DNA of 64,000 nucleotides from Kineosporia aurantiaca JCM 3230 (lineage in GTDB: Bacteria; Actinomycetota; Actinomycetes; Actinomycetales; Kineosporiaceae): contig JODP01000001.1 of assembly GCA_000719025.1 (NCBI GenBank), forward strand, positions 124,001-188,000, in the 5' to 3' direction. Each line of letters starts with the position of its first letter. Position 1 is the stretch's first letter. The notes beneath the pieces are model-generated. The model was not told the DNA's origin. It searched no databases and was given only the letters and a program-made list of their open reading frames with translations. The translations under genes and the position numbers were made by a program. This document shows positions 44,814 to 53,769 of the stretch, in pieces.

Positions 44814-46007
44814 ATGGACGTCCAAAAGCTCCGCTCCCACTTCCCCGCCCTCGCCGAGGGGGCCGCGCACTTCGACGGCGCCGGTGGCAGCCAGACCGCC
44901 GACGTGGTCGGCGACGCGGTGCGGGACACGCTGCTCTCGGCGATCTCCAACCGCAACGACGTGACCCGTTCCGAACGCCGGGCCGAGGAGATCGTGGTGC
45001 AGGCCCGGGCCGCGCTGGCCGACCTGCTCGACGCGGATCCCGGCGGAGTCGTGTTCGGGCGCAGCATGACGGCGCTGACCTTCGAGTTCTCCCGGACGCT
45101 GGCCAAGACCTGGCGGCCGGGCGACGAGGTCGTGGTCAGCCGGCTGGACCACGACGCGAACGTGCGCCCCTGGGTGATCGCGGCCGAGGCGGCCGGAGTC
45201 ACGGTGCGGTGGATCGACTTCGATCCGGAGACCGGCGAGATCGAGGACGTCCGGGGGCACCTTTCCGAGCGGACCCGCCTGGTGGCGCTGACCGGCGCCT
45301 CGAACCTGATCGGCACCAAGCCGGATCTGCGGCCGGTGGCCGACGCGGTGCACGCCGTCGGAGGCCTGTTCTACGTCGACGCCGTGCACCTGACCGCCCA
45401 TGCCCCGGTCTCGCTGGCCTATTTCGGCGCGGACTTCCTGGCCTGCTCGCCGTACAAGTTCTTCGGACCGCACTGCGGCGTGGTGGCCGCCGCCCCGGAA
45501 CTGCTGGAGGAACTGCACCCGGACAAGCTGGCCCCCTCCAGCGACGCGGTGCCGGAGCGGTTCGAGCTCGGCACGCTCCCCTACGAGCTGATGGCCGGGG
45601 TCACCGCGGCCATCGACTTCATCGCCGGGATCGCACCGGGCGCGGCCGCCCACCGCCGCGACCGGTTGGTTGCCTCGATGACCGAGACGGCCGCCCACGA
45701 GGACGCGCTCCGCGCGAGGATCGAGGCGGAGCTGAACGGAATCGGCGGCGTCACGCTGTGGTCGCGGGCCGCCGAGCGCACCCCCACGCTGCTGATGACC
45801 TTCGCCGAGCACGACGCGGCGGATGCCTACCCGTTCCTGGCCGACCTTGGCATCAATGCTCCGGCCGGTTCCTTCTACGGGTACGAGCCGGCCCGGCGGC
45901 TGGGCCTGGGTGCGGCCGGGGGCCTGCGGATCGGCCTGGCTCCGTACACCAGCGAGGAGGACGTGGACCGCCTGCTGGACGGGCTGAAAGCCTTTTTGAA
46001 CCGGTAG
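44814..46007 (+). CDS. Cysteine desulfurase-like class V aminotransferase
   Basis: 397 residues from ATG 44814 (GGAAGG upstream; the frame opens at GTG 44790). PLP-binding residues: Lys215 in SPYKFFGPHCG, Asp189 and His192 in YVDAVHLTAH, and GRSMTALTFEFSR for the phosphate. It belongs to the CsdA-like branch often annotated cysteine desulfurase-like, TIGR01976 type. I see no reactive Cys loop near the C-terminus of the SufS/IscS kind, so sulfur transfer is not assured. Coupled to the small Cys/His protein upstream; converges on a TetR gene with a 3-base gap. Confidence 0.85.
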   Translation: MDVQKLRSHFPALAEGAAHFDGAGGSQTADVVGDAVRDTLLSAISNRNDVTRSERRAEEIVVQARAALADLLDADPGGVVFGRSMTALTFEFSRTLAKTWRPGDEVVVSRLDHDANVRPWVIAAEAAGVTVRWIDFDPETGEIEDVRGHLSERTRLVALTGASNLIGTKPDLRPVADAVHAVGGLFYVDAVHLTAHAPVSLAYFGADFLACSPYKFFGPHCGVVAAAPELLEELHPDKLAPSSDAVPERFELGTLPYELMAGVTAAIDFIAGIAPGAAAHRRDRLVASMTETAAHEDALRARIEAELNGIGGVTLWSRAAERTPTLLMTFAEHDAADAYPFLADLGINAPAGSFYGYEPARRLGLGAAGGLRIGLAPYTSEEDVDRLLDGLKAFLNR

Positions 46008-46010
46008 AAC

Positions 46011-46691
46011 TCAGCGCCGGGCGGGCGCGACGTGCGAGCAGCGCATGACCTCGAACATGTCCTCCGCGCTCAGATCGACGGGGGGCAGTTCGACGCGCTC
46101 GTCGGCGCACGCCCGCAGGCCGTCCAGCACGATCTGCAGCGAGCGACGCCACAGATCGGGGCTCACCTCCCGGCAGCCGTCCAGCACCGGGCCCATCATC
46201 ACCGGGACCAGGCCCAGATCGGCCGCGCTCACCCCGGGCCGGAGCCGGCCGGCCGCATGGGCCCGGGCCACCAGCTGCTCGATCAGTGGCATCAGCTTGT
46301 TGCGGCAGTCGGTCATGGTCTCGCTGGTGACGTTGTACATCAGGAACTCTTTGAGTCCCCGGTTGCCGGCCTGCATCTCCAGCCCCTGGGTGACGAACTG
46401 GACCAGACCCTCCCACGGGTCCTCGACCAGGAGCGCCCCGTGGGCGATCGCCACCACCCGGTTCATGTCCTCGGTGAAGAGCGCCTCGAGCAGCGAGTCC
46501 TTGTCCGGGAAACGGCGATAGACGGTGCCCACCGCGACATCCGCGGCCTCGGCCAGCTGATCGTGACTGACCGCCATGCCCTGCTCGGCGAGCAGCTTCC
46601 GGGCAGCCTCCAGGATCCGCTGCCGGTTACGCTCCGCATCCTTCCGGAGCGGCCGGAGCGGCCGGCACGTCTGCGCACGGGTCTCGACCAC
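46011..46691 (-). CDS. TetR-family transcriptional regulator
   Basis: 226 residues from GTG 46691. N-terminal helix-turn-helix: RQRILEAARKLLAEQGMAVS, then LAEAADVAVGTVYRRFPDKD. The ligand domain is unassigned. Divergent from a DHA2-type efflux pump; the 220-base gap carries a nested palindrome overlapping a TTGACA box, so it most likely represses the pump and itself until a ligand binds. Confidence 0.92.
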   Translation of the reverse strand: MVETRAQTCRPLRPLRKDAERNRQRILEAARKLLAEQGMAVSHDQLAEAADVAVGTVYRRFPDKDSLLEALFTEDMNRVVAIAHGALLVEDPWEGLVQFVTQGLEMQAGNRGLKEFLMYNVTSETMTDCRNKLMPLIEQLVARAHAAGRLRPGVSAADLGLVPVMMGPVLDGCREVSPDLWRRSLQIVLDGLRACADERVELPPVDLSAEDMFEVMRCSHVAPARR

Positions 46692-46729
46692 GCAAGCAGT
46701 GTACGTCGCTCAGCGTCTTTGGGCGAGAT

Positions 46730-46782
46730 AAGTGGAGAGTTCACTTGCAAGTTGACATCGCTCTCCACTTAGGGGCTATGGT
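46730..46782. promoter_or_regulatory. TetR operator over the efflux-pump promoter
   Basis: Outer arms AAGTGGAGAG (46730-46739) and CTCTCCACTT (46761-46770) are perfect inverted repeats, centred near 46750; inside lies a second palindrome ACTTGCAAGT (46743-46752). TTGACA at 46752-46757 overlaps the inner one; possible -10 boxes are GGCTAT (46774, 16-base spacer) or TATGGT (46777). The layout fits repression of the pump gene by the divergent TetR protein. Confidence 0.75.
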
Positions 46783-46911
46783 CTACCTGTCCTCAAAGTT
46801 GAGGACCTTCTCCACTTGCCCCGCGACGTGCACTCCGGGAGTGAGCGACTCCTGGCCAACCCCGGACGGGTCGCGGAGATTCCCAGACCTTCTTTTCAGG
46901 ACAGGACCACC

Positions 46912-48420
46912 ATGGCGTCTGTAGAGAGCGTCGACCGGACTCCGGTCGGCTCGACGGCCGAGACCGGACCCGACCCCCGCAGATGGTGGGCCCTCGCGGT
47001 CATTGCCATCGCCCAGCTGATGGTCGTGCTCGACGCGTCCATCGTGACCATCGCCCTTCCCTCGGCCCAGGCCGACCTCGGCATCAGTGACGCGAACCGT
47101 CAGTGGGTCGTCACCGCCTACACGCTGGCCTTCGGCGGCCTGCTGCTGCTCGGCGGGCGGATCGCCGACTACACCGGCCGCAAGCGGATCTTCCTGATCA
47201 GCCTGATCGGCTTCGCCGTCGCCTCCGCCCTGGGCGGCGCGGCCGGTAACGCCGGCCTGCTCTTCGGGGCCCGGGCCCTGCAGGGCCTTTTCGCCGCCAT
47301 GCTCGCCCCCTCGGCGCTGTCGCTGCTGCAGGTCAGCTTCACCGACGCGAAGGAGCGCGCACAGGCGTTCGGCGTCTACGGCGCCATCTCCGGCGGTGGC
47401 GCGGCCATCGGCCTGATCCTCGGCGGCGTGCTCACCGAGTACGTCAGCTGGCGCTGGTGCCTCTTCGTCAACGTGCCGATCGCCGTGCTGGCCGCCATCG
47501 CCGCCGTCGGTGTGGTGAAGGAGAGCAAGGCCCACGGTGACACCCGGTACGACATCCCCGGGGCCGTCCTGGTCAGCGGTGGACTGGCCTCCCTGGTCTA
47601 CGGTTTCACCCGGGCCGCCGAGGCGAAGAACGGCTGGCACGACTCCAGCACGATCACCTGGCTGGTCGTCTCCGCCGTGCTGCTGATCGGCTTCGTCGTC
47701 TGGGAGGCCCGCGGCACCCACCACCCGCTGCTCCCGCTGCGCGTGGTCCTGGACCGCAACCGTGGTACCGCCTTCGCCTCGTCCCTGCTGATCGGCGCCG
47801 GCCTGTTCGCGATGTTCCTGTTCCTGGCGTACTACTTCCAGCAGAACCTGGGCTACAGCGCGGTCAAGTCGGGTCTCGCCTTCCTGCCCTTCAGCGGTGG
47901 CATCATCGTCTCGGCCACGATCGTCAGCAGCCTGATGCCGCGGATCAACCCCCGGATCCTGCTGGTCTTCGGTGGCGTCCTGGGCACCGCCGGGCTGGCC
48001 CTGCTCACCCGGATCGACCTGGACAGCAGCTGGCTCACCCTGGTGCTGCCGGCCGAGATCCTGCTCAGCCTGGGCATGGGCGTGTTCTTCGTGGTCTCGG
48101 CCAGCCTGGCCCTGACCCGGATCGAGGACCACGACGCCGGGGTGGGCAGCGCGATGCTGAACACCAGCCAGCAGATCGGTGGCGCGCTCGGAACGGCGCT
48201 GCTGAACACCATTTTCGCCAGCGCGGTGACGAACTGGCTGGCCGACCACGCCGGCTCGGGCTCGCCCCAGCTGCTCGCCGGTGAGGCCGCCATTCACGGC
48301 TACCACGTGGCCTTCTGGATCGGCGCCGCCTTCATCGCGGCCGCCACCCTGCTGGTGCTGGCCCTGGTGAACGCCCGCACCGACGAGCTCAGCGCCGACG
48401 GCGCGGTTCACGTCGGCTGA
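46912..48420 (+). CDS. MFS drug exporter, DHA2 family (14 TM)
   Basis: 502 residues from ATG 46912; the frame opens at 46816 but the upstream part is not MFS-like. The first helix region WWALAVIAIAQLMVVLDASI with the D1 motif VVLDASIVTIALPSAQADLG, motif A GGRIADYTGRKRIFL, and motif C-like GAISGGGAAIGLILGGVLTE identify a proton-drug antiporter of the EmrB/QacA type with 14 helices. Substrate unknown. Controlled by the divergent TetR gene on positional evidence; ends in a terminator hairpin. Confidence 0.93.
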   Translation: MASVESVDRTPVGSTAETGPDPRRWWALAVIAIAQLMVVLDASIVTIALPSAQADLGISDANRQWVVTAYTLAFGGLLLLGGRIADYTGRKRIFLISLIGFAVASALGGAAGNAGLLFGARALQGLFAAMLAPSALSLLQVSFTDAKERAQAFGVYGAISGGGAAIGLILGGVLTEYVSWRWCLFVNVPIAVLAAIAAVGVVKESKAHGDTRYDIPGAVLVSGGLASLVYGFTRAAEAKNGWHDSSTITWLVVSAVLLIGFVVWEARGTHHPLLPLRVVLDRNRGTAFASSLLIGAGLFAMFLFLAYYFQQNLGYSAVKSGLAFLPFSGGIIVSATIVSSLMPRINPRILLVFGGVLGTAGLALLTRIDLDSSWLTLVLPAEILLSLGMGVFFVVSASLALTRIEDHDAGVGSAMLNTSQQIGGALGTALLNTIFASAVTNWLADHAGSGSPQLLAGEAAIHGYHVAFWIGAAFIAAATLLVLALVNARTDELSADGAVHVG

Positions 48421-48443
48421 CGCAACACCCTCAGGACGAGGGT

Positions 48444-48473
48444 GGCGGGGAGCATGGAGGGACGCTCCCCGCC
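48444..48473 (+). terminator. Terminator of the efflux-pump gene
   Basis: GGCGGGGAGC and GCTCCCCGCC form 10 perfect pairs around a 10-base loop, with T-rich sequence (GGTTTTTATT) some 15 bases further on. Confidence 0.8.
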
Positions 48474-48538
48474 GCCCTTGGCGTTTGCCGGTTTTTATTG
48501 CAGCGACTGGAACTCGCCGCGCTGTCAGGATGACGCGC

Positions 48539-49135
48539 ATGACGGATGAGGATCTCAAGGCAACTTTGCATCACTACCTCCAAGAGGGGCGCGACGCGCT
48601 GCTGCTGAAGCTGGAGGGACTTTCGGAGTACGACCTACGCCGCCCTCTCGTACCCACCGGAACCAATCTGCTCGGCCTGGTGAAACACACCGCCTCCACC
48701 GAGGCCGGCTACTTCGGCAGCGTGATGGGACGCCCCTTCGAGGACGAGCCGTTCTGGTGGGAGGCTGACGACCCGGCCATCGACGCGAACGCCGACATGT
48801 TCGCCGCGCCGGACGAGACGCCCGAGCAGATCATCGATCTGTACCGCCGGGTCCAGGCCCACTCCGACGCCACCATCCAGGCCCTGCCGCTGGACGCCGT
48901 CGGCACCGTGCCCTGGTGGCGCTCTCCCGACGCGACCCTGTTCAAACTGCTGGTCCACATGATCAACGAGACCGCCCGGCACGCCGGCCACGCCGACATC
49001 GTGCGGGAACTGATCGACGGCACGGCCGGGCGCAGCCCCGGCGTCAGCAACCTGCCCGACCTGACCACCGACGCCTGGTCGGCCCACCGGGATCATCTCC
49101 AGGCGATCGCCGAAGCCGCGCGGAAAACGCCCTAG
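48539..49135 (+). CDS. DinB/DUF664 family protein
   Basis: About 198 residues from ATG 48539 (ATG 48530 is an alternative). A four-helix bundle of the DinB/mycothiol-transferase superfamily: LEGLSEYDLRRPLVPTGTNL, LLGLVKHTASTEAGYFGS with a first metal His, and LLVHMINETARHAGHADIVR with the two C-terminal His of the metal triad. Members of the DUF664 branch include mycothiol-dependent enzymes, compatible with mshB in this window, but no substrate can be named. Converges on a TetR gene with a 4-base overlap. Confidence 0.87.
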   Translation: MTDEDLKATLHHYLQEGRDALLLKLEGLSEYDLRRPLVPTGTNLLGLVKHTASTEAGYFGSVMGRPFEDEPFWWEADDPAIDANADMFAAPDETPEQIIDLYRRVQAHSDATIQALPLDAVGTVPWWRSPDATLFKLLVHMINETARHAGHADIVRELIDGTAGRSPGVSNLPDLTTDAWSAHRDHLQAIAEAARKTP

Positions 49136-49725
49136 CCCTTGGGCACGACGCTGAGCGGCCACCACGACGGCAGCATCTGCACATAGACCAGCATGAAGTC
49201 CTCGATCGAGAGTTCCGGGCGCTCCAGCCAGCCGGCGATCGCCCCGACCGTGCCGTCGGCGACCATCCGGGCCGCGATGTCCGCCGCCACGTCGCCGGGC
49301 ACCCCGGTGGCCGGGACCTCGATCCGGGTCCGGGCCAGCTCGAGCAGCAGCCGGCTGGACTCCAGGAAGTGCGCGCCCAGCATCGAGCGCAGGCCCACCT
49401 CCGAGGTGTAGGCCAGATCCCGGCGGTAGATCGCGATGTGCTCCTGGATGTGCCGCATCACCCCGACCGTCACCTCGCTCGCCACCTCCGCGACGTCCGT
49501 CGGGCCGCCCCCCAGCAGGCGCTCGCGCAGGGCGTCCAGATCGACCATCAGGGCCTGCCGGAGCAGGTCGTCGACCGATGACGCGTGCTCGTAGAAGGTC
49601 GAGCGGTGCACCCCGGCCTCCCGGGCCAGCTCGGAAACGCTGACCTGGGTGACCGGCCGTTCCTCGGCCAGCCTGAGCACGGCCTGGTGCAACCGCTCGC
49701 GGCTCCGCCGCTGCCGTGCGTCCAT
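49132..49725 (-). CDS. TetR-family transcriptional regulator
   Basis: 197 residues. Helix-turn-helix in the first 50 residues: LHQAVLRLAEERPVTQVSVS, ELAREAGVHRSTFYEHASSV. Divergent from an SDR oxidoreductase gene, with a CCGAC/GTCGG palindrome 22 bases from its own ATG; it probably controls both. C-terminal domain is helical without recognisable ligand motif. Confidence 0.9.
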   Translation of the reverse strand: MDARQRRSRERLHQAVLRLAEERPVTQVSVSELAREAGVHRSTFYEHASSVDDLLRQALMVDLDALRERLLGGGPTDVAEVASEVTVGVMRHIQEHIAIYRRDLAYTSEVGLRSMLGAHFLESSRLLLELARTRIEVPATGVPGDVAADIAARMVADGTVGAIAGWLERPELSIEDFMLVYVQMLPSWWPLSVVPKG

Positions 49726-49745
49726 TCGGGTCCTCCTGGAATTTT

Positions 49746-49763
49746 ATCCGACGTCTGTCGGTT
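49746..49763. promoter_or_regulatory. Putative TetR operator
   Basis: TATCCGAC and GTCGGTTA around GTCT, seven of eight positions symmetric (perfect core CCGAC/GTCGG), located in the 126-base gap between divergent tetR and SDR genes. Confidence 0.65.
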
Positions 49764-49851
49764 ATCTTGATGTCAACACAAGGGCGACGCCGGCCCGTAC
49801 GGGCGCCGGCCGTCCCTCATCGATCCGGTTTTGCTCAGAACGGAGAACATC

Positions 49852-50607
49852 ATGGCCACCTACGACGTCGCGGGTCGCTCGGCAATCGTCACCGGCGCGG
49901 GATCCGGCATCGGGCGCGCGGTCGCCCTGCTGCTGGGGGCCAACGGGGCGAGCGTCATCGTCTCGGACATCAACGCCGAGGGCGCCGAGCTGGTGGCCAA
50001 GGAGATCACCGAGGCCGGCGGCGTGGCCCAAACCTTCGTCGCCGACGTCAGCGACCCGGACGTGAACGTGCAGCTGGTCGAGGCCGCCCAGGCTCTCGCC
50101 CCGCTCGGCATCGCGGTCAACAACGTCGGCATCGGCGCCCCGCCGGCCACCGTCGCGGACTACGACATCGAGCGCTGGAAGCGCGTCATCGACGTGAACC
50201 TGAACGCCACCTTCTACGGCCTGCACGCGCAGATCCCGGTGATGATCGCCAACGGCGGCGGCTCGATCGTGAACATGGCGTCCGTCCTCGGATCCGTCGG
50301 TATCGCAATGAACTCGGCCTACGTGACCACCAAGCACGGCCTGCTCGGCCTGACCAAGAACGCGGCCCTGGAGCACTCCGCCCAGGGTGTACGGATCAAC
50401 GCGGTCGGCCCCGGTTTCATCCACACGCCGGCGGTCGACGCCGCGCTGGACGCCGACACCCAGACCGCCCTGGCCGCCGAGCACGCCCTGAAGCGCCTGG
50501 GCACGCCGGAAGAGGTCGCCGCCCTGGTCGCCTTCCTCGCGTCCGACGCCGCGAGCTTCATTACGGGTAGCTACCACCTCGTCGACGGCGGATACTCTGC
50601 CCACTGA
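49852..50607 (+). CDS. Short-chain dehydrogenase/reductase (SDR)
   Basis: 251 residues from ATG 49852 (GGAGAA a few bases upstream). Classical SDR: TGAGSGIG cofactor loop at 14-21, a Ser in SIVNMASVLGSVG, Tyr and Lys in AYVTTKHGLLG, and a C-terminal SFITGSYHLVDGGYSAH. The acidic residue after strand 2 (VSDINAEG) favours NAD(H). Substrate unknown. Regulated by the divergent TetR protein by inference; a hairpin follows the gene. Confidence 0.93.
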   Translation: MATYDVAGRSAIVTGAGSGIGRAVALLLGANGASVIVSDINAEGAELVAKEITEAGGVAQTFVADVSDPDVNVQLVEAAQALAPLGIAVNNVGIGAPPATVADYDIERWKRVIDVNLNATFYGLHAQIPVMIANGGGSIVNMASVLGSVGIAMNSAYVTTKHGLLGLTKNAALEHSAQGVRINAVGPGFIHTPAVDAALDADTQTALAAEHALKRLGTPEEVAALVAFLASDAASFITGSYHLVDGGYSAH

Positions 50608-50631
50608 GCACATATTGCCCGACGCAGGAGT

Positions 50632-50656
50632 CTCCGGCCCCATCCAGGGGCCGGAG
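50632..50656 (+). terminator. Terminator of the SDR gene
   Basis: CTCCGGCCCC pairs with GGGGCCGGAG around a 5-base loop, 24 bases after the SDR stop. Confidence 0.8.
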
Positions 50657-50760
50657 CCCCCGGATTCGGCCCGGGTCCCAGAGAGCCGGGCACGGTTTAG
50701 CGCAGGGTTAGGCCTTTTGGCTCATCGCGCTTAGCGGCCCCGCTCCTACGCTCCTGGACT

Positions 50761-51864
50761 GTGACTCGCCGAACCCAACGCCTGGTTGGACTCATCGCCG
50801 CCGTCGCCCTGGTCATGGCCGGCCTCGGCTATCTCGGGCTGCACGCGCGCTCGTCCGGCGCCAACGCCGCCACCCCCGGGCCCGCCGACCTGGTGATGGC
50901 CCAGATGCCGCGGTCCTCCACGACCGCGACGAGCGCGCCCACCCCGGTGTCCAAGAAGGCGCTCAAGCGCAAGAAGGCCCTGGCCGCCGCCAAGGCCCGC
51001 AAGCGCAAGAAGCCGCACACCACCACTTCCTCTTCCTCGCCCAAGCCCAGCACGCCGACCACCACGGCCACCAGCGCCCCGGCCACCTCGGGCTCCGGCA
51101 CCGGCACCGGTTCGGACACGGTGGGCTCGGTGAAGAAGGGCGCCGCCACCTGGAACCAGGACGGCCTCACCGCCGAACTGAAGGATTCCGGGGTCAGCTG
51201 GTTCTACAACTGGGCGCCGGATCCGCAGCAGATCCAGGCTCCGGCCGGCGTCGACTTCGTCCCGATGATCTGGGGGGCCGGTGCGGTCACGGCCGGAAAC
51301 CTGGCCAACGCCAAGAAGAGCGGTAACACGCTGCTCGGCTTCAACGAGCCGGACCTGGCCGAGCAGTCGAACATGACCGTCGACCAGGCCCTTTCGCTCT
51401 GGCCCCAGCTGGAGGCCACCGGTATGCGGCTGGGCGCCCCGGCCGTGGCCTGGGGCGCCGACCAGGACGGCCAGTGGCTGGACCGGTTCATGACCGGCGC
51501 GAAGGCGAAGGGTTACCGCGTCGACTTCATCCCGCTGCACTGGTACGGCGGCGATTTCAACAGCAAGAACGCCACCAACCAGCTCAAGTCCTACATCGAG
51601 GCCGTGCACGCGAAGTACGACAAGCCGATCTGGCTGACCGAGTACTCGCTGATCAATTTCGGCGGCGGACAGAAGTTCCCGACCCCGGAGAACCAGGCCG
51701 AGTTCGTCAAGGAGTCCACGACGATGCTCGAAAGCCTCTCCTACGTCGAGCACTACGCCTGGTTCGCCTTCCCGACCTCGACCAACGGCCAGGACGAGAC
51801 CGGCCTCTACCGGCCGGGTGGGGCAATCACCAAGCCGGGCGAGGCCTACCGCGCAGCGGGCTGA
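50761..51864 (+). CDS. Secreted glycoside hydrolase, GH128-like
   Basis: 367 residues from GTG 50761. A signal peptide or anchor (about 8-27) is followed by a basic then Thr/Ser/Pro-rich linker (60-120), and a TIM-barrel domain. GVSWFYNWAPDPQQI, GFNEPDLAEQSNMT (acid Glu in NEP), FIPLHWYGGDFNSK and PIWLTEYSLINFGG (second Glu) follow the order of GH128 endo-beta-1,3-glucanases. Both catalytic Glu appear present. The Lys/Arg-rich stretch after the signal (KKALKRKKALAAAKARKRKK) is unusual and may bind cell-wall polyanions. Single gene ending in a strong hairpin. Confidence 0.85.
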   Translation: MTRRTQRLVGLIAAVALVMAGLGYLGLHARSSGANAATPGPADLVMAQMPRSSTTATSAPTPVSKKALKRKKALAAAKARKRKKPHTTTSSSSPKPSTPTTTATSAPATSGSGTGTGSDTVGSVKKGAATWNQDGLTAELKDSGVSWFYNWAPDPQQIQAPAGVDFVPMIWGAGAVTAGNLANAKKSGNTLLGFNEPDLAEQSNMTVDQALSLWPQLEATGMRLGAPAVAWGADQDGQWLDRFMTGAKAKGYRVDFIPLHWYGGDFNSKNATNQLKSYIEAVHAKYDKPIWLTEYSLINFGGGQKFPTPENQAEFVKESTTMLESLSYVEHYAWFAFPTSTNGQDETGLYRPGGAITKPGEAYRAAG

Positions 51865-51890
51865 CCCTCCCCCCAATGCGCGGTCTCCAC

Positions 51891-51926
51891 GGCCCGGCAC
51901 CCACGATCTCTCGTGGGTGCCGGGCC
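51891..51926. terminator. Bidirectional terminator between GH128-like and phosphatase genes
   Basis: GGCCCGGCACCCACGA and TCGTGGGTGCCGGGCC, 16 perfect pairs with a TCTC loop, between convergent genes. Confidence 0.9.
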
Positions 51927-51987
51927 GCTCCACAATCCGGTGCGGTTGACATGCAGGGTTCCTGAATGAGGGACGCTTACGGTCAAG

Positions 51988-52716
51988 TCATCGAGCCCAC
52001 GTCGCCAGGTGCCCTCGCCAGGTCTCCACGGCAAGGCGATGGGCAGGCCCCAAACCGTCCAGCAGATCGTTCACCCGCAAGCCGCTCACCGCGTCCATAA
52101 AGGCTCGTTCGGTTGTCGTTCCGTACTGCGCCAACAACTCCTCGATAAGGATGAGCTCGCGGTTCGCATCCGTGGTCAACGCGAACCCGCGTCCCAAGCG
52201 GGCCGTTCGCAGGTAGTCATCGGCAATCGCCTCCGGCCGCACACCGGCGATGCTCAGCAGGACCAGCGCCGTCAGCCCGGTCCGGTCCCGCCCGCTCATA
52301 CAATGGAAGAGCACCCCGCCCTCCGGAGCCTCGGCCAGCGCCGTCAGCACCGCGATCATTCTTTCCGGCATTGCCCTGAGGTGGGGCAGCAACACCATCG
52401 GCGTTCCGTCCAGGCCACTGTCCTCGTAATAGGTCCAGAATTCGCGGTTTTCGGGACCGTCGAGATCCGTCTCAACGATCGTCAACCATTCCGGCCGCCC
52501 CTGCGTATCCCGGGCCCGCTCGGCCGGCGCCCGCAGATCGACAACCGTCCGGATGCCCTCCGCATAGAGCTGGTCCCAGCCCTCAGCCGTGATCCGATCC
52601 GCGGTCTCGGACCGGTAGAACACCCCGCGCGGCGTCCATTCACCATTCAGCCGGGGCAGTCCACCCAGGTCACGCGCATTGACGAGCCCGTCGACAGTCA
52701 ATATCCGCGAAGTCAT
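51988..52716 (-). CDS. Tyrosine/serine phosphatase (DSP-like)
   Basis: 242 residues from ATG 52716 (frame open to 52767). Catalytic Cys139 and Arg145 in HCMSGRDRTG give the CX5R loop; the N-terminal NARDLGGLPRLNG and YRSETADRIT match the Y_phosphatase3 family including mycobacterial PtpB-like enzymes. No secretion signal. Downstream of an alpha/beta hydrolase gene with a 23-base gap, same strand, so probably an operon. Confidence 0.9.
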   Translation of the reverse strand: MTSRILTVDGLVNARDLGGLPRLNGEWTPRGVFYRSETADRITAEGWDQLYAEGIRTVVDLRAPAERARDTQGRPEWLTIVETDLDGPENREFWTYYEDSGLDGTPMVLLPHLRAMPERMIAVLTALAEAPEGGVLFHCMSGRDRTGLTALVLLSIAGVRPEAIADDYLRTARLGRGFALTTDANRELILIEELLAQYGTTTERAFMDAVSGLRVNDLLDGLGPAHRLAVETWRGHLATWAR

Positions 52717-52739
52717 CCGGCCATTTTGGACCAATCGCC

Positions 52740-53498
52740 CTAAGCGCCTAGATAGGGGTCCGCCCAAGCACTGATGATCCGTGCCGCCCGGTCGGCCTGC
52801 CCGGCTCCGGTGAGGAAATGGTTCGATCCCTCCAACGAGACGAAACTCCGCGGATGGCGAGCAATTTGGAAGATTTCGCTGGCGTTCTCGATCCCCACGG
52901 TGTTGTCGGTAGGAGAATGCAGCACCAGAAGCGGAAGGCGCAGCTCGCGGATCCGGTCGCGCAGCTCAGCGGCCCGCACATCCTCAACGAACGACCGCTT
53001 GAGGGTCAGGGCCTTCCCGCCAATGGCCCACTCCGCCGACCCCTCCGCCAGCACCTTCTCAACCACCGCGTCGTAGTGCCGTTCCACCCGGCTCGGGTCC
53101 ACCGGGGCGCCGACCGTGGCCACCGCCCGCACACTGGCAATCTCCCGAGCCGCCGCGATAACCGTTGCCCCGCCCCAGGAATGTCCCACCAGCAGCTCGA
53201 CCGGCGTACCCCGCTCAGCCATGAACTTGGCGGCGTTTCCGGTATCGGCGATCTTCACGGTGAAAGACCCGTCCCCCCAGTCCCCCTCCGAATCCCCCAA
53301 CCCCAGATTGTCGTAGCGCAACATCCCGATGCCCTCGCGGGCAAGACGCCGGCACATCCGCGCCGCAGCGGGCGAATCCTTCCCCAGGGTGAACCCATGA
53401 GCGAACACACCCCAACCCCGAACCGGCCCGTCGGGCATCTCGAGCACACCCGCAAGCATCGGCCCGACGGAACTCGGGAACGTCACCTTCTCGATCAT
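52740..53498 (-). CDS. Alpha/beta hydrolase
   Basis: 252 residues from ATG 53498 (an upstream GTG-region start at 53516 is possible). Nucleophile elbow GHSWGG with Ser107, oxyanion-side FAHGFTLGKDSPA, Asp in LLVLHSPTDNTVG and His in LEGSNHFLTGAG, a complete triad. It resembles hydrolases found fused to OsmC domains, here free-standing. Substrate unknown. Confidence 0.88.
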   Translation of the reverse strand: MIEKVTFPSSVGPMLAGVLEMPDGPVRGWGVFAHGFTLGKDSPAAARMCRRLAREGIGMLRYDNLGLGDSEGDWGDGSFTVKIADTGNAAKFMAERGTPVELLVGHSWGGATVIAAAREIASVRAVATVGAPVDPSRVERHYDAVVEKVLAEGSAEWAIGGKALTLKRSFVEDVRAAELRDRIRELRLPLLVLHSPTDNTVGIENASEIFQIARHPRSFVSLEGSNHFLTGAGQADRAARIISAWADPYLGA

Positions 53499-53769
53499 GA
53501 CGCCATGATCCCGCACGCCTACCGTTCATCGGCGGCGCCAGGCGCGGAGCCGCACCCTCGCCTGCGGTATTTGAACAGCCATCGTCCGGATCTTCCGGAG
53601 CCACATCTCAGGACCCACCGGCTAAACTCATCGCCGTCGGCCGACCATTACGCCCGAAAGCCTTTGAACAGTCTACCGATCCAGTCATTACTCTACTGCC
53701 CGGCCGACCATTCCCGCCCCCGGTCCGCCTTCGCACCTCAGGCCTGCACAACGTGAGCAACGCGACTGC

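Noticed and set aside
46783..48558. 591-residue ORF antisense to the MFS gene
   Set aside because: His/Asp/Gly/Gln-rich translation without domains; mirrors the codon bias of the sense gene, which has clear MFS motifs.
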